From contig NC_034011.1 of assembly GCF_000346465.2 (NCBI RefSeq), positions 7,346,611 through 7,410,610 of the forward strand: a DNA stretch of 64,000 nt, given 5' to 3'. Under the pieces are notes generated by a model. That model was not told where the DNA came from. It did no database searches and saw only the letters and a program-made list of their open reading frames with translations. Of the stretch, positions 24,201-36,521 are shown piece by piece (position 1 is the stretch's first letter; each line of letters begins with the position of its first letter). The position numbers and the translations under genes were made by a program. This stretch comes from Prunus persica (Eukaryota > Streptophyta > Magnoliopsida > Rosales > Rosaceae).

Positions 24201-27200
24201 ATTTTGAACATTTTTCTTTCTTTTAACTAGAAGTATACTGTGGGTACTGGTCTTTTTTCTGTGGTCATTCAGCTCAACTGTTATCCGTATGAAGCTTTGT
24301 CACTGGATAATTTGTAGTGAATAATTAAAATTAATAAATGTTGAAAATATTGCTTACATTACATGTTGTAATGTGTTAAACACAAACAAATTTGGGTGGC
24401 CCATATTCTGTGTTGGCCCAACTTTACACTTGAATTTAGTAGACCCTATTAGAATCGTCCTGTAGATGAAGCGTGCAAATGAACTATGTTCTTAATAGAA
24501 TAATCAGACATGATACACCTAAGTATAAATCTCAGTGACTCATACTAAAAGGTGTTCTCCATCTCTTCCCCTTTCTCATCTTTTGCTGGAAGATATGGAA
24601 AATAAAATGCTATTTATGTACTCCTTTTAATCTTTATATGTCATGATGATCAGTCCAACAATAATGGACTAATAATAGTATGAACTAACACGGAAGTCAG
24701 AATTTTTATTATATGAGGGCAGAATTTTAAATATGTTCTAAAACCTTGGTAATTTGAGCTTAGTGGTGGCATTATGTAAATAATTGTATGCTTTGTTTTG
24801 ATTGATGACTATGAAAGTATTGAACTAACCCAATGCATTTTAGTAAGAATTTTGCTTCTTATAAAAATGCTTTTTCCCCTTTCTTTTTCTTCTTATGCAC
24901 CTTAATTATATCTATAAAAAAAAAACAGAAACAGTCGGGTAGGGGTAGAGTCTTAAGGTTGCAAACTGTAGATGTAATATCTTAAGAAGCTCACATTGGA
25001 TTTGGGACTGTTGTGTACTTTCTGAACTTGGGAATCCTCCAAGCTTAACACGTATCCCACTTTGTATTTATGTTTGTTGTAACTGGAGAAGTAAAATAAG
25101 GAGTTTGCATGGATTTGGAACCGTGGTGTACATTTTCTGAACTTGGAAAGTCCTCTAAGCTTATTCATGTCTCCCTGTAGTTATTGTTGTGCCAATAGTT
25201 ACATTGTTGGGATGATATTGTTACACATTCATTTCAATAAAGTTGTTTAACCTTACTAATCAATTATCACTAAAAGCGGAAATACAACATCAAGTCTTTC
25301 ATCTTAACTATTGTGTTCTGTTACGAAGTTGCTAAAGTATTGTGTTTTACTACATGTGGAAATAATCACCTTCCTTTATCATGAAAATGCTTCAATTGAT
25401 ATGTTGCTTGCTTCATTTACTCTTAAATTAAGCTGGTGGTGGATGCTTTATTGAATACCATAGGTCCACTTTTCCTCCTGATATATCTAGGAACTGTGCA
25501 ACATGCTAGACATGTATTTTCTGTTAGTGAGCAATTGATTACTTTGTCCTTACTACTTTTTGTGTATTGTTTTAAGAACTTGCTTCCAGGTATGATATTT
25601 CTGTTTGTTCTAAGTTCTAACCTCACACATACATATTTTGTAAATTAACTTTTCCCCTTCAGGCGTCTCAAATGCCTGATCTTGATGAGCGATTGGTTGG
25701 CAGTAGAATAAGGGTTTGGTGGCCAATGGACAAAGCGTGAGTATTGCAGAACTGATAATGAAAATGTCATACTATAATATTATTGTTCATTAGTCATTAT
25801 TTACTTTCATATACCGTCAATAGGGTCCATGCCTTTGCTAGTTAGTTCCTTTAGGACTTGCAAACATAAGATACCAAAGAAACTTTTGCTATAATTAAAA
25901 GGCTCCTTGAAATTTAGTTGATTCGAGTGGGGAGTAAAAGTTCGCTTGGTTTAGGGGTTTATTATCTTTAGCTTGTTTGCCATCACTCACAACATGTTTG
26001 GGGAGTAAAAATGGTGATTGTGATTCTTTGGTTTACTGTCTTTTGGATTGGTATTGTTTGCTGAGAAACCATATCAAAATCTGTTGTTGACCTGATACAA
26101 GGAATCATTAGTTTAACATGAATTGTAGGAGGTTTCCATGTGTTATTTTATTATTGGTTCTGATCATCACTAGACACCCCATTGTTGAAATTTCTGGCTT
26201 CCCAAGTTGCCAAAAGATCCTGAATCCTCTTCAGCTACTGTTCTATTCTTCATGCCATTTATTCAGTGTTTTTCTTTGTAAGCCCCCACTAACGTCTGTA
26301 TCACCGGAGTAATAATCAGAATTGATTGTTTTCTTGCATGAAATTTCTTTCTGTGCAGGTTTTATGAAGGTGTTGTTTCTTCTTACGACCCTGCTAAAAA
26401 GAAGCACTTGGTGAGTTGATTTTATGGTCTTCATATTATATTGTATGTCTTCTGTTGTGTATCGTAAAGTGAGTTGAAACTGTTGGATTGATTATCTCCC
26501 AATACCAGTGTCTTTGAGTTCTAGACCGTGATCTCCTTGGCCCTCTTATACTCTTTGTAGTAACATCAACTTTTCACATGATCTGATCATCCAGCCTGGC
26601 GTCTCCCATTTAACCCCAATTATGGTTCCTTTCATATTTTTTCTCGACCATTATGCATATTGTTGTTTTAAAATGTTCCGCTTCTTGCACAGGTGTTGTA
26701 TGTTGATGGGGATGAAGAAAATCTAAACCTCAAAAAGCAACGTTGGCAACTGATCGATGATGTTTTACCAGATGTATGTATTGTAGTTTAAATTGTACTT
26801 TTCTTTTGTCTATAGTTTTCACTCATTTGTTTTTAATTTATTCTAAATTTAATTATCCTGTGTAATTTTTGCTGTAGTTTGAACAGGTCCAAATGGAGAA
26901 TCTGCCAAAACCTGAAGCTTCTTCTGATACGTAAGCATTATTTTTTCAAACAGTATCATTGCAGTTCATAGAAAATTCAGTTTAGTAGTTGTGCTTGTGC
27001 TTCTGAAAAGTGTCTTTTATAGTAAAGCTGATCATTGCAAAATTAATTTTTTTGGGCTGCTTTTTGACACCTATGTGAACCAAAAGCAATCCTTCTAGTC
27101 GTATTTATTCCTCAAGTTCCCTTGTTATGTTCTGGACAAATCCTTGGATTTGATTCTTTTGGGTTTGCACAACTATACGGGCAAGGTTTTTCTTCAATAT

Positions 27201-28186
27201 TTAGCACAACTATATGACACTAATTGGCTCCCTTACTTGTGAGACTTTTGAAAAGTTTTGTGTCACTGTAATTTTTTTGTCATTTTTTTCCTTCCTGTGT
27301 TTAATATAATGATGCAGATGCGCATTGCATACTGATTACAGACTATAATGTTCTAACCAAAGAATCAATGCAAAGGGCTTGATTTAGTTGACTCCAGAAA
27401 TGCAAAAAAGAACACCTTTAAATTCAATACACCCAAAGTTCTGTGAAGAGTGTACATTGCTCACAAATCACTGTTTCATCCTAAATGGTTGATATCATAA
27501 TTGCCTTGTCTAGCACTTTGTTGCTGCTTCCATGTACATGTACGTTTTATCTTATGTACCATTCGGTTGTGCATTTTGATCAGACCACAAAAGAGAAAAC
27601 GGAAAACAAAATCAGAGACATCTAAACAAGAAAACGCTGGGTTGTCCTCGAAAAGGTTGGTTTGTACTTTGTATATTTTCTTCCTCAAAAAGGTTAATTA
27701 GACCTTTGCCCGGAGGATGCCACGTGAGCATTCAACCAACAAGTCTGCAGAGAAGTTTGGTGTTGGTGGTTTTCATATTTTCATGTACTATTATCTGCTA
27801 TTGCTCCTTAACTGAAACTTCTTTTGATCTTTTGAAGGATATCTAGGCGTGGAGTTTCAGCTGGCATATCCATTGTTGAGTGTATGAAGTCCGGCAGTAA
27901 ATCTGCAGATTGTTCTACACTAGGTGAGCTTAAAGTTATTAATGGTGAGGAGGATGATCAATCCAAGGAAAATGACAGATTGAAGGATGATGGCCAAGTG
28001 TCTGCTGGCAAATTGGAGGCAGAAAAGAAGACTGGTATTGACTCCGCACAGATAGCACCTGAGACTATGACCTCATCTAAGGGAGAGAGTCCCAAACTTG
28101 ATATTGAACCTTCTGGTGGGGAATGTGCCAAAGAACTGAAAGAATTGAGCAAGTGTGCAGGGAATGCGATCCATCCCTTAACCTGA
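18512..28186 (+). CDS. PDS5C-like: PDS5 homolog C-like sister chromatid cohesion cofactor (14 exons)
   Basis: PDS5 proteins bind cohesin in the nucleus and regulate cohesion, recombination and repair; the plant C/D/E type is short with a C-terminal Tudor domain. Predicted exons: 18512-18613, 19706-19909, 20037-20218, 20590-20722, 20834-21031, 22647-22700, 22835-23929, 24044-24136, 25663-25736, 26359-26410, 26693-26773, 26878-26930, 27584-27655 and 27838-28186. All junctions are GT..AG and phases agree, giving about 913 aa, close to Arabidopsis PDS5C-type lengths. Residues 1-290 form the HEAT-like PDS5 N-terminus (HSDVDVKLSVASCLTQITRI; TAPDAPYDDERMKE; ALDDYAEIVASV). Residues 380-435 hold two copies of KKRGRKPNS and about 514-522 a third AT-hook-like motif, RRRGRPKKQ. 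A Tudor domain spans about 694-745 (VGSRIRVWWPMDKAFYEGVV; DGDEENLNL). A basic PQKRKRKTK block near 775 may be an NLS. The ATG is the first in a good frame. No disabling lesions are seen. Confidence 0.9.
21032..22646 (+). other. Intron 5 of the PDS5-like gene with repeats
   Basis: This 1.6-kb intron carries a (CT)n microsatellite at about 21230-21266. Near 21480-21560 TE-like sequence contains a short palindrome (CCTGGGCTATAGCCCAGG). A five-copy minisatellite follows. It has no coding content beyond random frames. Confidence 0.65.
22306..22447. repeat. 28-bp minisatellite in intron 5 of the PDS5-like gene
   Basis: About five copies of a 28-bp unit (gacctagttattctactttc plus tatgtaga) lie head to tail. 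Copies differ mainly in the last eight bases, which are TATGTAGA or TAGATAGA. Confidence 0.85.
24985..25197. repeat. Imperfect 105-bp tandem duplication in intron 8 of the PDS5-like gene
   Basis: Two adjacent blocks share GGATTTGG, a TGTGTACTTTCTGAACTTGG-like core, CCTCCAAGCTTA and TTGTTGT in the same order. The rest of intron 8 (24137-25662) holds nothing I can name. Confidence 0.6.
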
Positions 28187-29082
28187 GTTAGACAAGGCCG
28201 TGTATAGAGATGACAAGTAGTGATGGGGAGGCTCAAAAGCACATGATTTTTTCTCTAGTACTGAAAGTGTCGGTTAGTCTCTGTTTTGTTCCTTTTGTAG
28301 ACACAGAAACATGCACCCGGTGGTTTTTGGCCCTCTGATGTAGGTTTTAAATCAAGTGTCTTTTTAAACTGTTATGAAAGGGCTATTTGCTCTCCCATAG
28401 TTTGTGCTTTCCCCATTACCTAGTATGGTTTTTGCCTTCAAACATGAGTACCATATGATATCATATATGAAGTCTTTTTGAGTACATATATGTCTTAGTG
28501 CTCTCTCTTTCTCGAACACACACACAAAGCAATATAGATGTAATCTTAGGGATGAATGCTACATTAAACTGAAGTTATTTTAAAAGCAGAAAATGTTGAG
28601 AGCTTTTTGCTCATATGATTCAATCTTATGTTTTAAATTTTAAACCTGTGTTTGGATTTACCTTGGACTGGATAGTTGGTCCAACTTAAAGCAAAATACA
28701 GGACAAGTTGGTGTTATTTTTTAAATGGCTGGGTTTGAACCATACTCAGACAACAAAGAATAGGCATTGTGAAGTGAGGTCCGTACTACCAGGTATTCCC
28801 CCGTCCTCTTTGGCTTTCTCATGCTCTTTCAATTTTATGTAAATAGTTAATTCATTTTTTATTTTCAGTCACCCAATCAGAGGTTGATGCTCTTCTTCTC
28901 TAGGTTCAGTGTCTCATTTCCTAGTTTTTACTTCAGTGCTCAATAAAGCAGACCAGAAGAAATGAAATTACTTGCAGCATCTTAATAAATAACTGTTTCT
29001 TTTTCTAAATATACACACAAATGAAGGGATTGTTTGGAGGGATTCATCGGATCCAGTCTAAACGAAGTTGAGGATTTAACTG
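28187..29082 (+). other. 3' flank of the PDS5-like gene
   Basis: The 3' untranslated region must start here. AATAAA occurs at about 28942 and ATATGA-rich sequence near 28460, but the true poly(A) site cannot be chosen by eye. No further gene is seen. Confidence 0.4.
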
Positions 29083-29173
29083 CAAGGGACTTGTAACTCA
29101 AGTGGTTAAGAGCAGTTATCCCTACACTCGAGGTCTTGTGTTTGAATCCCCCCTCCCCCAATATGGCTTGTAC

Positions 29174-29210
<37 letters not shown>
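29083..29210 (+). mobile_element. tRNA-derived SINE, copy 1
   Basis: The body of about 90 bp has a box A-like AACTCAAGTGGTTAAGAGC and a box B-like TGTGTTTGAATCCC, followed by TTGTACC and a run of 36 A. A second copy lies at 29699-29795 in the same orientation. It is not a tRNA gene: it cannot form a full cloverleaf and ends in poly(A). Confidence 0.7.
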
Positions 29211-29212
<2 letters not shown>

Positions 29213-29698
29213 GTCCTCAAGTTGAGTCCTCAAATTCAAAGTCTCATTAGATTGATTTTGTGTACAACTTGTTCAATAATGGAAGTCTGCACAATTCGTT
29301 TTGTTTTAATTTACTTTGGTTTCTGGTCATCATTATTTGGAATCTGGAATTTGAATTGCTAAGGTTCTTCAAAATGTTTATTTATTTATTTTTTAATTGT
29401 ATTCAGGGGAGAGGGAGAACAAGAATTGAACTCGTACTGTGAACGTAGAGAAGAAACGTCACATCTGAACTCAATTAGAGTGCTCTTGTGCTTGGCTTGT
29501 AAGTTTCTATCATTTGCTGTATTATTTTGCCAGGTCCTCTCTCTTTTTTCCATCTTATTTTATTAAAGATGGCACTGGAAATTTTGTTTTAGTTGATGGG
29601 AAATGAGACTCAATTGGTACCTGATTTATATTTTTATAAGATCATATGTAATTAATATAACCATCCTAGGCCTTGAAACTATATAAAGAAGTCCATTG

Positions 29699-29795
29699 TA
29701 AGGGGCTTGTATTTCAAATGGTTAAAAGCAGTTATCTCTGCACCTGAGGTCCTGTGTTCGAATCCCCTCCTGCAAATAACGCTTACCAAAACAAG
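29699..29795 (+). mobile_element. tRNA-derived SINE, copy 2
   Basis: The unit matches copy 1 across its whole body and has a better box B (TGTGTTCGAATCCC). It has a short A-rich tail instead of a long poly(A), so it is probably the older copy or has lost its tail. Confidence 0.65.
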
Positions 29796-31373
29796 TTCTT
29801 TTGTGACTGTTGTTCTTTGTGTTGGCCGAGTTGTTCTTCTTTGGCTGTCCATAAAACCTTGACATCTAATCATTCTTCGTGTAGGGCATGTGGTGTTTAT
29901 TGCAGAGGTGGTTGGACTTGAGACTTGAGAGTGCCTTTTGGTGTTTAGCTCTTGGGCTTTCTTTTATTGGGTCAATTTCTGTGAAAAAAATGAGTGGACT
30001 AAAACTAATAATGAAACTTAATTAGGGGAGTTATTTTCATAAAAGAGAGGAGAGCTTAATTAGAAGAGTGAAAACTAAGCGATAATCCTTTACATCATGC
30101 CATCATATCACGCAATTGACAAAGTTATACATGGATATTTAGTGAGAGAGTTATAACTTATGTATGGTGATTTGACATTTTTGAAAAGCTAGTTAACCTT
30201 CACTTCTCAGGAAGAACTTAACCTTCTGTCCTCCATCGAAGCAACCCCTCCCCCAACCCCCCTTCGAAACTCTTTAACCGTCTCCTTCTCCCTCCCTTTT
30301 ATCACTTTCGTTGAAGAGTTCATTATAATATGAAGCCAATGTTGAACTTCTTTCTTCCCTCCTCTCTCTCTCTCTCTCCCCTTAATTTCTAGTTTTGATT
30401 TTTTCTGATTTACTTTGGGTTTTTGTACACTTCCTTGCAAAGATTTTTGACTCTGCTGGAAAATTTCTATGATTTTAGTTTACCTTTTTTAAGGAAAACA
30501 CAAAAATCTCTGTTTATCTTGATGATGTTAATATCATTACTAAAAACCCCTTGTGAATGGAAATCAAAATACTTTTAACCAGAAATTAAGAAGCCAGAGA
30601 ACCCTACCCAAAAGAAGGCCATTATTACCTCATATTAACAAGAGCTTTTCCGCATAAAAAGGAAGAATGATGGCTATCTGGAGACTTAAAAGCTTTTCCG
30701 CGCAGCTTCATGGGCATGGAGCAAAAAGTCTAGGAATATACACAGATCTATAATTCTAAGTCATAATATTGGTGAAGATGAAGGGACACATCAGTAGAAA
30801 CGTTTGGTAAGATTTAATTTTATTATTATTTTGTTTGGATATAACAAAGAAATTTTAAAACATTAATTCTCCATTCGGATGAAGGAATTGAAAATTGCAT
30901 AGAGTTCTTAAATGACCGAATTTAGATCCCAATCGTTTAAATTTTTGGCAATTAATAATTTCAGTGTTTGGATTTATGTATGTTGAATTTCGTAAATGAC
31001 ATAAATTGAGAAATGACGCTTCTTTTGGCGGAATTTAAACTTGGGAATCTTGATCCTCAATTTCTATGATTTTTTTTTTTCGCGCATCATTTAATAATTT
31101 TAATGCTTAAGTTTTCAAACAATGGAAATATCAATTTCTCCTATTCAATTCCCGATTTTTAGCCAAATCCCGAGTTATTTTCTTCCATCTAAACGGAGGG
31201 TAAGGGCTCGTTTGAGAGTGATTATGTGAGGGCTAGAATCACTTATGGGGAGAAGAACCTCCCACGTGTTTCTCCATATAATGACTTGAAGTTATTTTAA
31301 TTGATTATGGGAAGAAGAACCTCCCATATGTTTATCTATAAAATCACTTAAAACAACTTAATTTGATTATATG
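29796..31373. other. Intergenic region without recognised genes
   Basis: Simple CT/GA-rich sequence lies near 30230-30390. The 77-codon frame on the minus strand over it is compositional. A GGGCTCGTTTGAGAGTGATT motif near 31205 looks like a MITE end and has echoes after 31740. Nothing else is supported. Confidence 0.5.
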
Positions 31374-31736
31374 CTATGCTGCATGGACACTCCATTAAGC
31401 CCAAGTGTCGGAGTGTTGGACACTCGGACACTTGTGTCCAACGGTCAACACAGTGTCCATGGTCAAAACACTCCCCATACATGGTCAAGACACTCTTCAA
31501 GCACATGTCAACTCATACTCAAGATCAACTAATATGTTAATTCAATTATAATTAATATAAAATTAATAAACTATATTTGAAAGGATTGAAAAACTTAAAT
31601 TTCACTATATATGGTATTGTGAAATTGAAGCATCAATATTTTGTTTTTGTAAATATATATAAGTAATATTATAATTTTTTTAAAATTGTCCTGCCCCCGT
31701 GTCCGCGTGTCGCGTATCCTATGTCGTGCAACATAG
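31374..31736. mobile_element. Non-autonomous DNA transposon (MITE), 8-bp target duplication
   Basis: The 363-bp unit is flanked by a perfect ATTATATG on both sides (31366-31373 and 31737-31744). Its ends are inversely related: CTATGCTGCATGG against CTATGTTGCACG. The 8-bp duplication points to hAT. It has no ORF of its own and appears nested in an older MITE whose arms flank it (31205-31365 and 31745-31800). Confidence 0.7.
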
Positions 31737-31886
31737 ATTATATGGAGAAGTGATTCTCCATAGAAGTGATTATTGGGGCCAATTTGGCAATACTGTGCTG
31801 TGAAAATAATTATTTTGAGATTTGCTGTGAGAGAAATCAGCTGTAAAGGAAAGCAGTTTAGCATTTGGTAAACTAAATATTAAAAT

Positions 31887-32248
31887 TAGGGAGATTCACT
31901 ATTATACCCAATATGGGGGCCTAAATTATAAAAATATCCTATATAAAATGGACTTTAGAAACACACCCAAAGCTCATTTACAACATAACAAAAAAGCTTT
32001 TAACTTCTTATAAATTACAAAACTGCCATCAATTTCTTAAAACAAGCCCAACCCCAAAATCTCATAAAAATACCCAAAACACTCAATAGGGCATCAAAGT
32101 AATTTAATAATCAATATTAAATTCAATAAGGCCAGCTATCATTTTTTGGGTTTTTTTTGGGTTTGTTTATAGGAATTCAATTGTGTAGGGTTTATTTATA
32201 ATATTAGTGCTAGAAATGGGTATATCACTAAATATCTCTTAAAATTAT
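31887..32248 (+). repeat. Dispersed 370-bp repeat, copy 2
   Basis: This is the second copy of the block at 16735-17100, in the same orientation. The family is unclassified. Several short indels separate the copies, which suggests old insertions. Confidence 0.7.
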
Positions 32249-33924
32249 GCTAGTACAAAAATCAATTAATGAGTGTTTGGTAAAATTTTGTGTAAAAGTG
32301 TAGTGATTGTGTGTAATGACTAAAAAGGATATAATGTTAACAAATTTTTTTCCTTTCTAAATTAGTGAAAATAACACTTTCACTTTTTTTTGGTTGGAGC
32401 AATAACACTTTCACGGATCTCGAGCCTCTACATTTAGCATCGGTTCATTTATACGCATTTAAAGGAATCTTAACCATTTGATTAATCTTATGGCTACGAT
32501 TAAACCACATCATCAAAATTGTATTAAGTCGACAATGAAGGTTTTGTAGGTGCTCCTGAGATATTACATGTTTTTCTCCAAAGATTTGAATAAAACCAGC
32601 GGCATGTACACAATTTCCCCTCTAAAATGTGGGATTTGAAATTAATTATTGTAGACATGAAAATTTTAATGAAATAAAAATTCACTAATTTACATTCAAT
32701 AATCAAAATTCAAAATATGACTAGTCAAAGATATTTGGAAAAGCCGTGAGTCTCACACAAATACACGTGGGACACGACTCACCAAGACAAAGGTAAGCAC
32801 AGGAGATGACACATGTCAGCATCTAAGAGCTTCATCAATCAAATCAAATCATATGCCAAAAAGGAATAAATTGTCCTTAATTGGCCATCTTCCTACATTG
32901 TGAGTTAATTTCCTTACATGAAGGATTTTGACTTAATTACGAGGTAAATTAAATCAAATTAGAAACCAATCCCACAAATTAAGGGATTTAGATTGAGAAT
33001 TCCAAACTAAGACCCAATTCCTTGCCTATAAATACTAGGCTCCCATTCAGAAGAAAAGACCTGGAGAAAGATAAGCACACACACTCTGTCTAAAGCAGCA
33101 CCTAGACTCTTAAGTTCTTCATCAAGCTCGTGGAGAATCACCAAGCATAACAAATACGTGCCAATTCCTTCACCACTACTCGAAAACTATCCCCCACGTC
33201 ACATTACTTGTGGTCATGACATGTTCGAGATCAAGCCGTGATGACCTTTGAAGAAGTTTCAAATTCCGATTTAAGATCAAGTGTTTGGCACCTTTGAACT
33301 GCACACACGCTTGGAGATTAAATAAGAGGAAATTCCTTTATTTTTGTAAAAGAATACCCATAGAGATTGTAACCTGCACACTTGATAAATCAATACGAAT
33401 TTTATTTTGTACGCATATTCTTGTCTCATTTGTAACAGAAATTTTAGAAATTTTATTTTGGCCCGAAGAGGTTTGAGTGCTCACCGGAGGGCGATTTCCG
33501 ATGGCTACTGTGGTGGTGTTCGGTGGAGGTGATCGACACCACCCATGTAGATCACAATATGAGTATCCCGTGAGCATAACCTAGGAAGAATATGAGCAAT
33601 CCAAGCAGCGGTGAAGGCGCGACGACGCTGTGAAGTTGGCACGTGAATAGTGAAGTCAACGACTTCAACTGGTGGTTTGAGCCACTTCCGCTTCAAATTG
33701 GACCTTGAGGTAATAATTAAAGTTTCCCTACTCATTGTTTCGAACGTTGTGGTATAAGTCTTGATTGGCGATTCTAAGGTTGGTCTGTCGTTGGAATAGT
33801 ACCCCGAACCACCACTAGCGGGGGCGGCGAGTGGAGGCGCGTGGTGGGTGTTCTGAGTCAGAGTTTTTGAGGCAAGTTGCATGTTCATCCTGAGATAAAA
33901 ACCTTTGTTTTGCTGCTGTTTCAA
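32249..33924. other. Unclassified retroelement-like region with TATA box; uncertain 139-codon frame
   Basis: A TATA box (CTATAAATA, 33026-33034) on the plus strand follows a CACGTGGGACAC region and precedes a leader-like stretch with a T-rich end near 33470. This resembles an LTR, but I found no second LTR, no clear PBS and no target duplication. On the minus strand 33924-33505 is open for 139 codons. It is Pro/Thr/Arg-rich, has no family I recognise and may be chance. This sequence abuts the truncated LINE at about 33925. Confidence 0.3.
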
Positions 33925-34519
33925 GGTAAATTCCTAACCAATGTCTAACATGTAAGAAGGAACTCAGCTTCTGATCCTAATTGCCCCTATTGCAATGTTT
34001 TTGACTGGACTCGTCCCGAATTCCTCAGAACCCGAGATGAACCTTGTGGAAATTCCAACATCACCCTGATGCTAGCCCACGACCGAGACGTTCTACCAAA
34101 ATTTTGGCAGAGTCTCCCTTGTAAATTGAACATTTTCCAAAAATTTCAATCTGCATAAAAACACATTTAATATCACCAACCGGCAGCATGCACAAGATAA
34201 TTTCATGCAATTTACAAACTCGGCTTCCGGCCTTCAAATAATCGGCATAAATAACATTTACTCTGCGGCTGTACCTAGGCACTACTCTAGGCTGCCTACG
34301 TACCCCTTGTGAGGGATCAAGCCACACGTAGTTCTTTCTACAAAAATTCCGGTTCCAATAACATACAATCCATTACAGTAATATAAAGTAGTAGATCCTA
34401 TAATTTATTCCTTTCCCTTTTCCTTAAATCACATCACACTAAACATAATTCTTTTTATACATTAACCTTTCTCTGATATAGTAAAATAATCCCTTTTTCT
34501 TCTCCCTGTTACTCTATCA

Positions 34520-34990
34520 CACATCGGATAATCCAACGCCACGTGTAATGAGCTAATAATCACCTATTCTTCCTATACGCCAGAAAATCAAATGCCACGT
34601 ATAGGAAGGGTCTCACATGCCGAAAAATCCAACGCCACGTGTGAGACATGATAATCACAATATTCTTCCCATACACCGGAAAATCTAACGCTATGTATGG
34701 GAAGTGTCTCACATGCCGGAAAATCCAATGCCACGTGTGACCTAATAATCACAATATTCTTCCCATAGCTAGAAAATCCAACACGATGTATGGGAAGTGT
34801 CTTACATGACGGAAAATCGAACGCCACGTTTGAGACTACATAATCACAATATTCTTCCTAAATGCCGAAAAATCCAACGCCACGTATGGGAATTGTCTCA
34901 CATGTCGGAAAATCCAACGCCACGTGTGAGACTAAATAATTATACCTCCTTCCCATACGCCAGAAATTCCAACGCTACGTATGGGAAGTA
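34520..34990. repeat. 96-bp tandem array with internal inverted symmetry in solo LTR copy 3
   Basis: About four to five units alternate GGAAAATCCAACGCCACGTG and ATTCTTCCCATAC blocks. Each unit contains near-palindromic parts (CACGTGTGAGAC against GTCTCACATG; CCCATAC against GTATGGG). The corresponding place in copy 1 has a different array (11155-11500). Confidence 0.75.
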
Positions 34991-36329
34991 TGTACTTTTA
35001 CATAATGTAATCCTATGATTCTCCATCATAAACCATAATATTCAATTCCCGATTTCCCCCAAAAGTCATTCAATACTCAATCACAATTAACTTGACCTTT
35101 TATATAGCTCATCGTCAAATCAAACCAAATTCCCGATTAAGTGTTACTATTATGACTATATACGAATTTCTCAATCCTTGTTTCCAAACCTCTTTAAATA
35201 TATATAAATATATATATATATATATATTAATTTCCAATATTGCATAAACCTCAACCACAATATAGCATCCAATAATTCCCCTAGTTCAAAATAATAAATT
35301 AATATCTCAATCCCACATAATCAACATAACTCAACTAACGATCAAGACCTATCACTACGGTCATTTTAATCCTCTTGGGAAAGTAAAACTACCTCGGAAG
35401 GCTCACGGTCAACCAAGAGTCAAACTACCCAAACTTGGTCAAACGTGCCCACGGGGCCCACAACTTCCGTTTTACTATCCGAAAGTTCCTATGGGTTCCA
35501 CAAGGTTTAGAATACACGTTCTGCAAGTTTGGTCATGATTGGACAGTCGGGTCGCTCACGATCGCACAATCGCACAATCGGATGGTTACTGTAAACCTAG
35601 CCCTAGGGTTGACATTTTCAGAGTACTCGGGACTCCGTTTTACGATCCGTCAAATCCTACACGATCCTAATGATGTCTAGATTATCATATATTAACTTCA
35701 AGACGATCCAACGGTTCAAACTTATTGAACCCGGATAAACACACAATAGGCGAAATCCGTTCAATAGTCAAACGACATCCGAATTTTCATCCGAGCACAC
35801 CTACGTACTCGTGAGTACCAGGAGGTTACATCGAGACACATTGCCCTTTTTCCACAGTGCCCACGCTCTGGCAGCGCGTGGATGTCCAAAGCGATTACGC
35901 TTCGCTGTAAAATCTCAAAAGCACGGCTCAAGACTCCTACCCTAGGTATAACACCCTATTTGAAACTACTTTTGTTCTTGGACCTACCCCAAAAAGTGAC
36001 CGGAAGTGGCCGGAATTGCTATCTCAAAATCGGCCAAAATCCAATTTGAAAATCAAGCTACCTACGCTCAAAATTAATGAAATCCTACCCAACCATCAGC
36101 TAGATTATGAAGAATGGATGAATTTCCATACCTGGATGGCCAAAAAATGATGGCCGGAGGAGAGAGATCGGAGCCGGCGAAGTTTCGAGCGAAAACCGGC
36201 CTAAAAATCACGTTTTCCCGCGGCTGGAGCGGTGGCCGATGTCGGGAAGGGCCGGGTCTTGACGGCGGGGCTGAGCCGGTCCTTTTGGTACCGGTCCCGT
36301 CTGTTGCCATGGCCGATAGCTGGAGTTTT

Positions 36330-36442
36330 GAAGAGAGAGAGAAAGAGAAAGAGGGCTGTCGCCGAGGAGAGAGAGAGAGTGCGCGAAGGAGAGAGAGAGA
36401 GAGAGAGAGAGGGCTGTCGCCAAGGAGAGAGAGAGTGCGCGA

Positions 36443-36518
<76 letters not shown>

Positions 36519-36521
36519 AAA
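36330..36521. repeat. (GA)n-rich microsatellite in solo LTR copy 3
   Basis: Long GAGAGA runs are interrupted by AGGGCTGTCGCC and GTGCGCGAAG blocks, each occurring twice, so a short unit was duplicated and then eroded into (GA)n. Open frames on both strands here (Arg/Glu and Ser/Leu) are artefacts of the repeat. Confidence 0.9.

Noticed and set aside
29095..29150. Possible tRNA gene
   Set aside because: Box A- and box B-like motifs are present but no cloverleaf fits, and a poly(A) run follows. A second copy nearby makes a SINE the better reading.
29102..29362. 86-codon frame with a Lys run
   Set aside because: The Lys run is the SINE poly(A) tail.
33505..33924. 139-codon minus-strand frame as a host gene
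   Set aside because: No recognisable family, no splice or promoter context, and it abuts a truncated LINE. Left only as an uncertain note.
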